Below, one piece after another: positions 62,171-64,000 of a stretch of 64,000 nucleotides of DNA. The stretch spans positions 496,001 through 560,000 of the forward strand of contig JAHDCU010000001.1 in NCBI GenBank assembly GCA_020629715.1, read 5' to 3'. Every line of letters begins with the position of its first letter. Within the stretch, counting starts at the first letter, position 1. Under the pieces are notes generated by a model. The model was not told where the DNA came from and did not search any database. It worked only from the letters and a program-made list of their open reading frames with translations. The position numbers and the translations under genes are program-made. The DNA is from Saprospiraceae bacterium (GTDB lineage: Bacteria > Bacteroidota > Bacteroidia > Chitinophagales > Saprospiraceae).

Positions 62171-63628
62171 ATGAAAAACTTCCTCACATATATCCTACTC
62201 GCCCTTATCTGCTTTAGCTGTGGTGGACCCAAGCTAGCTGAGAAAATAAACTCAAATGCACCAGATATCAATACCACAGAGATTGATCCGGTTGAAGTCA
62301 GCATCAATAAATCTAATTGTATGGTGATATCAGAACTTAGCTATCCACTACGTGATGATATAGAAACAGCATATGTGATCTATCGAGATTTCGTAAAGGC
62401 CAAAGAATATGAAGAAGCACTACCCATTTGGAAAAAAGCATTTTATAATGCTCCTAGCGCGAATGGTAAAATCAAATACCAATTTGATGATGGAGTCGCA
62501 ATTTATAAAGCCCTTCATGCTGCAACCGAGGATAATACTCTAAAGCAAAATTATCAGGATACTATCATGAGCATTTATGATAAACGTATTGAATGCTATC
62601 CTGAAGATAGAGCCTATGTAATAGAGCGCAAGGCATTTGATTACTATTATAGCTTTTATACGAGTACCACTCCACGAGATATCACCACTCTTTTTGAAAC
62701 AGCGATAGATATGAAAGGAGAAAAAGCTGATTATTTTATCATCAATCCTTTTACCAAATTGATCTATGATGGATTTATTGATGGATCTGTAGATACTGTG
62801 GAGGCACAAACATATGTGACCAAACTATGGGATGCTATAGAATACGGTAATAATAACTGCAAGGGTAAAGAATGTGAAGCCTGGAAAATTATTAATGCAT
62901 ATGCCCCTGCCAGACTTGAAGCGCTAGAAGGTGTCGATGGATTCTATGATTGTGACTACTACAGCAAAAAATACATTCCTGTATTTCAAGCAGATAGTAC
63001 AAATTGTGAAACAATCAACCTAGTTTATAGACGACTTGTCAGAGGAGATTGTGACTTCTCTAGTACGGACCTTGCCTCCGTTAAATATGCAAAAGACAAT
63101 ACCTGCTATACTCCGCCACCAGCACCTGGAGAACTAAGACAGGCCTATGATGCATATAATGCTGGAAACTATACTAAGGCCATAGATCACTTTGAAAATT
63201 ATGTAAACAATAGTGATGACCCTGAGAAGAAAGCCAAGTTTTTATTAGTCATCGCAAAAATATACTATGGTGATATCAAAAACTTTCCTAAGGCTAGAAA
63301 CTATGCTCGTCAAGCCGCAGAACAAAAACCAGCATGGGGCGAGCCCTTTATTTTAATCGGAAAACTATATGCTTCTAGTGGGCCATTATGTGGTCCAGGT
63401 ACAGGTTGGGATAGTCAAATCGTGACTTGGCCAGCTATAGATAAATTTGAATATGCCAAAAAAATAGATCCTTCTGTAAGTACTGAGGCTAATAAATGGA
63501 TTGCAACATACAAACAATATATGCCTTCTAAAGAGGATGTATTTTTTAGACCAGATGTGAAAGTTGGAGGAAGCTTTAAAGTACGGTGCTGGATCAATGA
63601 AACTACTACTGTCAGAACAGCGGATTAG
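62171..63628 (+). CDS. TPR lipoprotein, second of a paralogous pair
   Basis: The 485-residue protein is a lipoprotein (MKNFLTYILLALICFSC, C17). It shares the layout of its upstream neighbour: YVIYRDFVKAKEYEEALPIWKKAFYNAPSANGK, then a cysteine-rich middle, then AYDAYNAGNYTKAIDHFENYVN...KARNYARQAAEQKPAWGEPFILIG and a KVRCWINETTTVR end. The pair is an ancient duplication, one secreted and one lipid-anchored. Confidence 0.85.
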   Translation: MKNFLTYILLALICFSCGGPKLAEKINSNAPDINTTEIDPVEVSINKSNCMVISELSYPLRDDIETAYVIYRDFVKAKEYEEALPIWKKAFYNAPSANGKIKYQFDDGVAIYKALHAATEDNTLKQNYQDTIMSIYDKRIECYPEDRAYVIERKAFDYYYSFYTSTTPRDITTLFETAIDMKGEKADYFIINPFTKLIYDGFIDGSVDTVEAQTYVTKLWDAIEYGNNNCKGKECEAWKIINAYAPARLEALEGVDGFYDCDYYSKKYIPVFQADSTNCETINLVYRRLVRGDCDFSSTDLASVKYAKDNTCYTPPPAPGELRQAYDAYNAGNYTKAIDHFENYVNNSDDPEKKAKFLLVIAKIYYGDIKNFPKARNYARQAAEQKPAWGEPFILIGKLYASSGPLCGPGTGWDSQIVTWPAIDKFEYAKKIDPSVSTEANKWIATYKQYMPSKEDVFFRPDVKVGGSFKVRCWINETTTVRTAD

Positions 63629-63672
63629 TTAATGTCTATAGATATTTGTCCTATTTTATTTAATTTGGGACT

Positions 63673-63957
63673 ATGATGGACTTTCGTACGGATAAAAGCA
63701 GTTGGGTACTTGTAGTGCTTATGATGATCATATCATATTTTCTCAATCCATTTGTATTACCCGATGGCTGGGGAATAAGCAACTTAGCCATGATGATATT
63801 ACAAATCATCGCCTATCCAATACTCAGTATTGCTATAGCCTGTATACCTGTAGTGGTTGTATGCTTTATTGTGAAGCTTATTCCAGATATTGATTATTCT
63901 ATACGGGTAGCATTTGTTTTTATGTTAGCCACTTTGATTTTTCAACTTAGCACCTAG
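63673..63957 (+). CDS. Small membrane protein, unknown function
   Basis: The 94-residue protein has three hydrophobic segments (about 12-30, 36-62 and 75-93). A second ATG three bases on is an alternative start. I do not recognise it. It follows the TPR lipoprotein by 44 bases and runs almost to the end of the window. Confidence 0.6.
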   Translation: MMDFRTDKSSWVLVVLMMIISYFLNPFVLPDGWGISNLAMMILQIIAYPILSIAIACIPVVVVCFIVKLIPDIDYSIRVAFVFMLATLIFQLST

Positions 63958-64000
63958 AGACATCAGTCATTGATCAAAAGTATAATACAAAATCATGTAC

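Overview
The window looks like a chromosomal segment of a free-living member of the Bacteroidota, perhaps near Saprospiraceae/Chitinophagales (phylum well supported, order a guess). The reasons are: several secreted proteins with C-terminal type IX secretion (T9SS) sorting domains; many lipoproteins and outer-membrane barrel proteins; -7 promoter boxes of the TAnnTTTG type (upstream of rpsT, purH, iscA); no obvious Shine-Dalgarno sequences; AT-rich DNA. No rRNA, tRNA, CRISPR array or insertion sequence was recognised.

Layout. 1-3.2 kb: the 3' end of an aldehyde dehydrogenase, a small membrane protein and two secreted proteins, with a dispersed intergenic repeat. 3.2-6.7 kb: ileS on the minus strand with an Ile-rich leader peptide and an attenuator. 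6.8-14.7 kb: an accessory stretch with three toxin-antitoxin-like pairs (RHH/PIN, HigB/HigA, GNAT-like/HTH), a MATE transporter, a ROK kinase, an FtsX-type ABC exporter and a putative caspase-like peptidase. 14.8-25.4 kb: metallo-hydrolase, toroid-fold protein, FG-GAP T9SS proteins, a kinase-like/IMPase pair, a polycysteine leader peptide plus terminator in front of an ATP-grasp gene, and tandem paralogues with a CFFCGGAGPET motif. 25.5-34.4 kb: thioredoxin-like pair, dnaA, a split 5'-nucleotidase, iscA, an FKBP lipoprotein gene interrupted by one in-frame stop, trxA, a thioesterase, rpsT and a regulator. 34.5-38.6 kb: T9SS protein, lipase-like protein and PQQ-propeller lipoprotein. 39-47.9 kb: sucA, a TMTC-like membrane protein, dprA, alkaline phosphatase. 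48-64 kb: a PD-(D/E)XK nuclease-like protein, lipA, upp, a sodium symporter overlapping murQ, a rhomboid protease, tdk, purH, coaX, an outer-membrane protein and two paralogous TPR proteins.

The most striking observation is regulatory. Two unrelated genes, ileS and the ATP-grasp gene at 20803, are each preceded by a tiny ORF rich in one amino acid (5 Ile of 18 residues; 5 consecutive Cys of 25), then a U-tailed intrinsic terminator just before the gene. In both, the end of the tiny ORF can base-pair with the terminator's 5' arm or loop, the layout of ribosome-mediated transcription attenuation. Both tiny ORFs lie 7 nt after a TAANTTGC box, which suggests (inference) leaderless or nearly leaderless transcripts. 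Cysteine control implies that the ATP-grasp enzyme works in cysteine or thiol metabolism.

Other points of interest are a possible caspase-fold peptidase, the nonsense-interrupted FKBP gene, short tandem repeats placed at gene ends, and a long hairpin element at 38.7 kb. All functional names rest on motif recognition by eye; no database search was possible.
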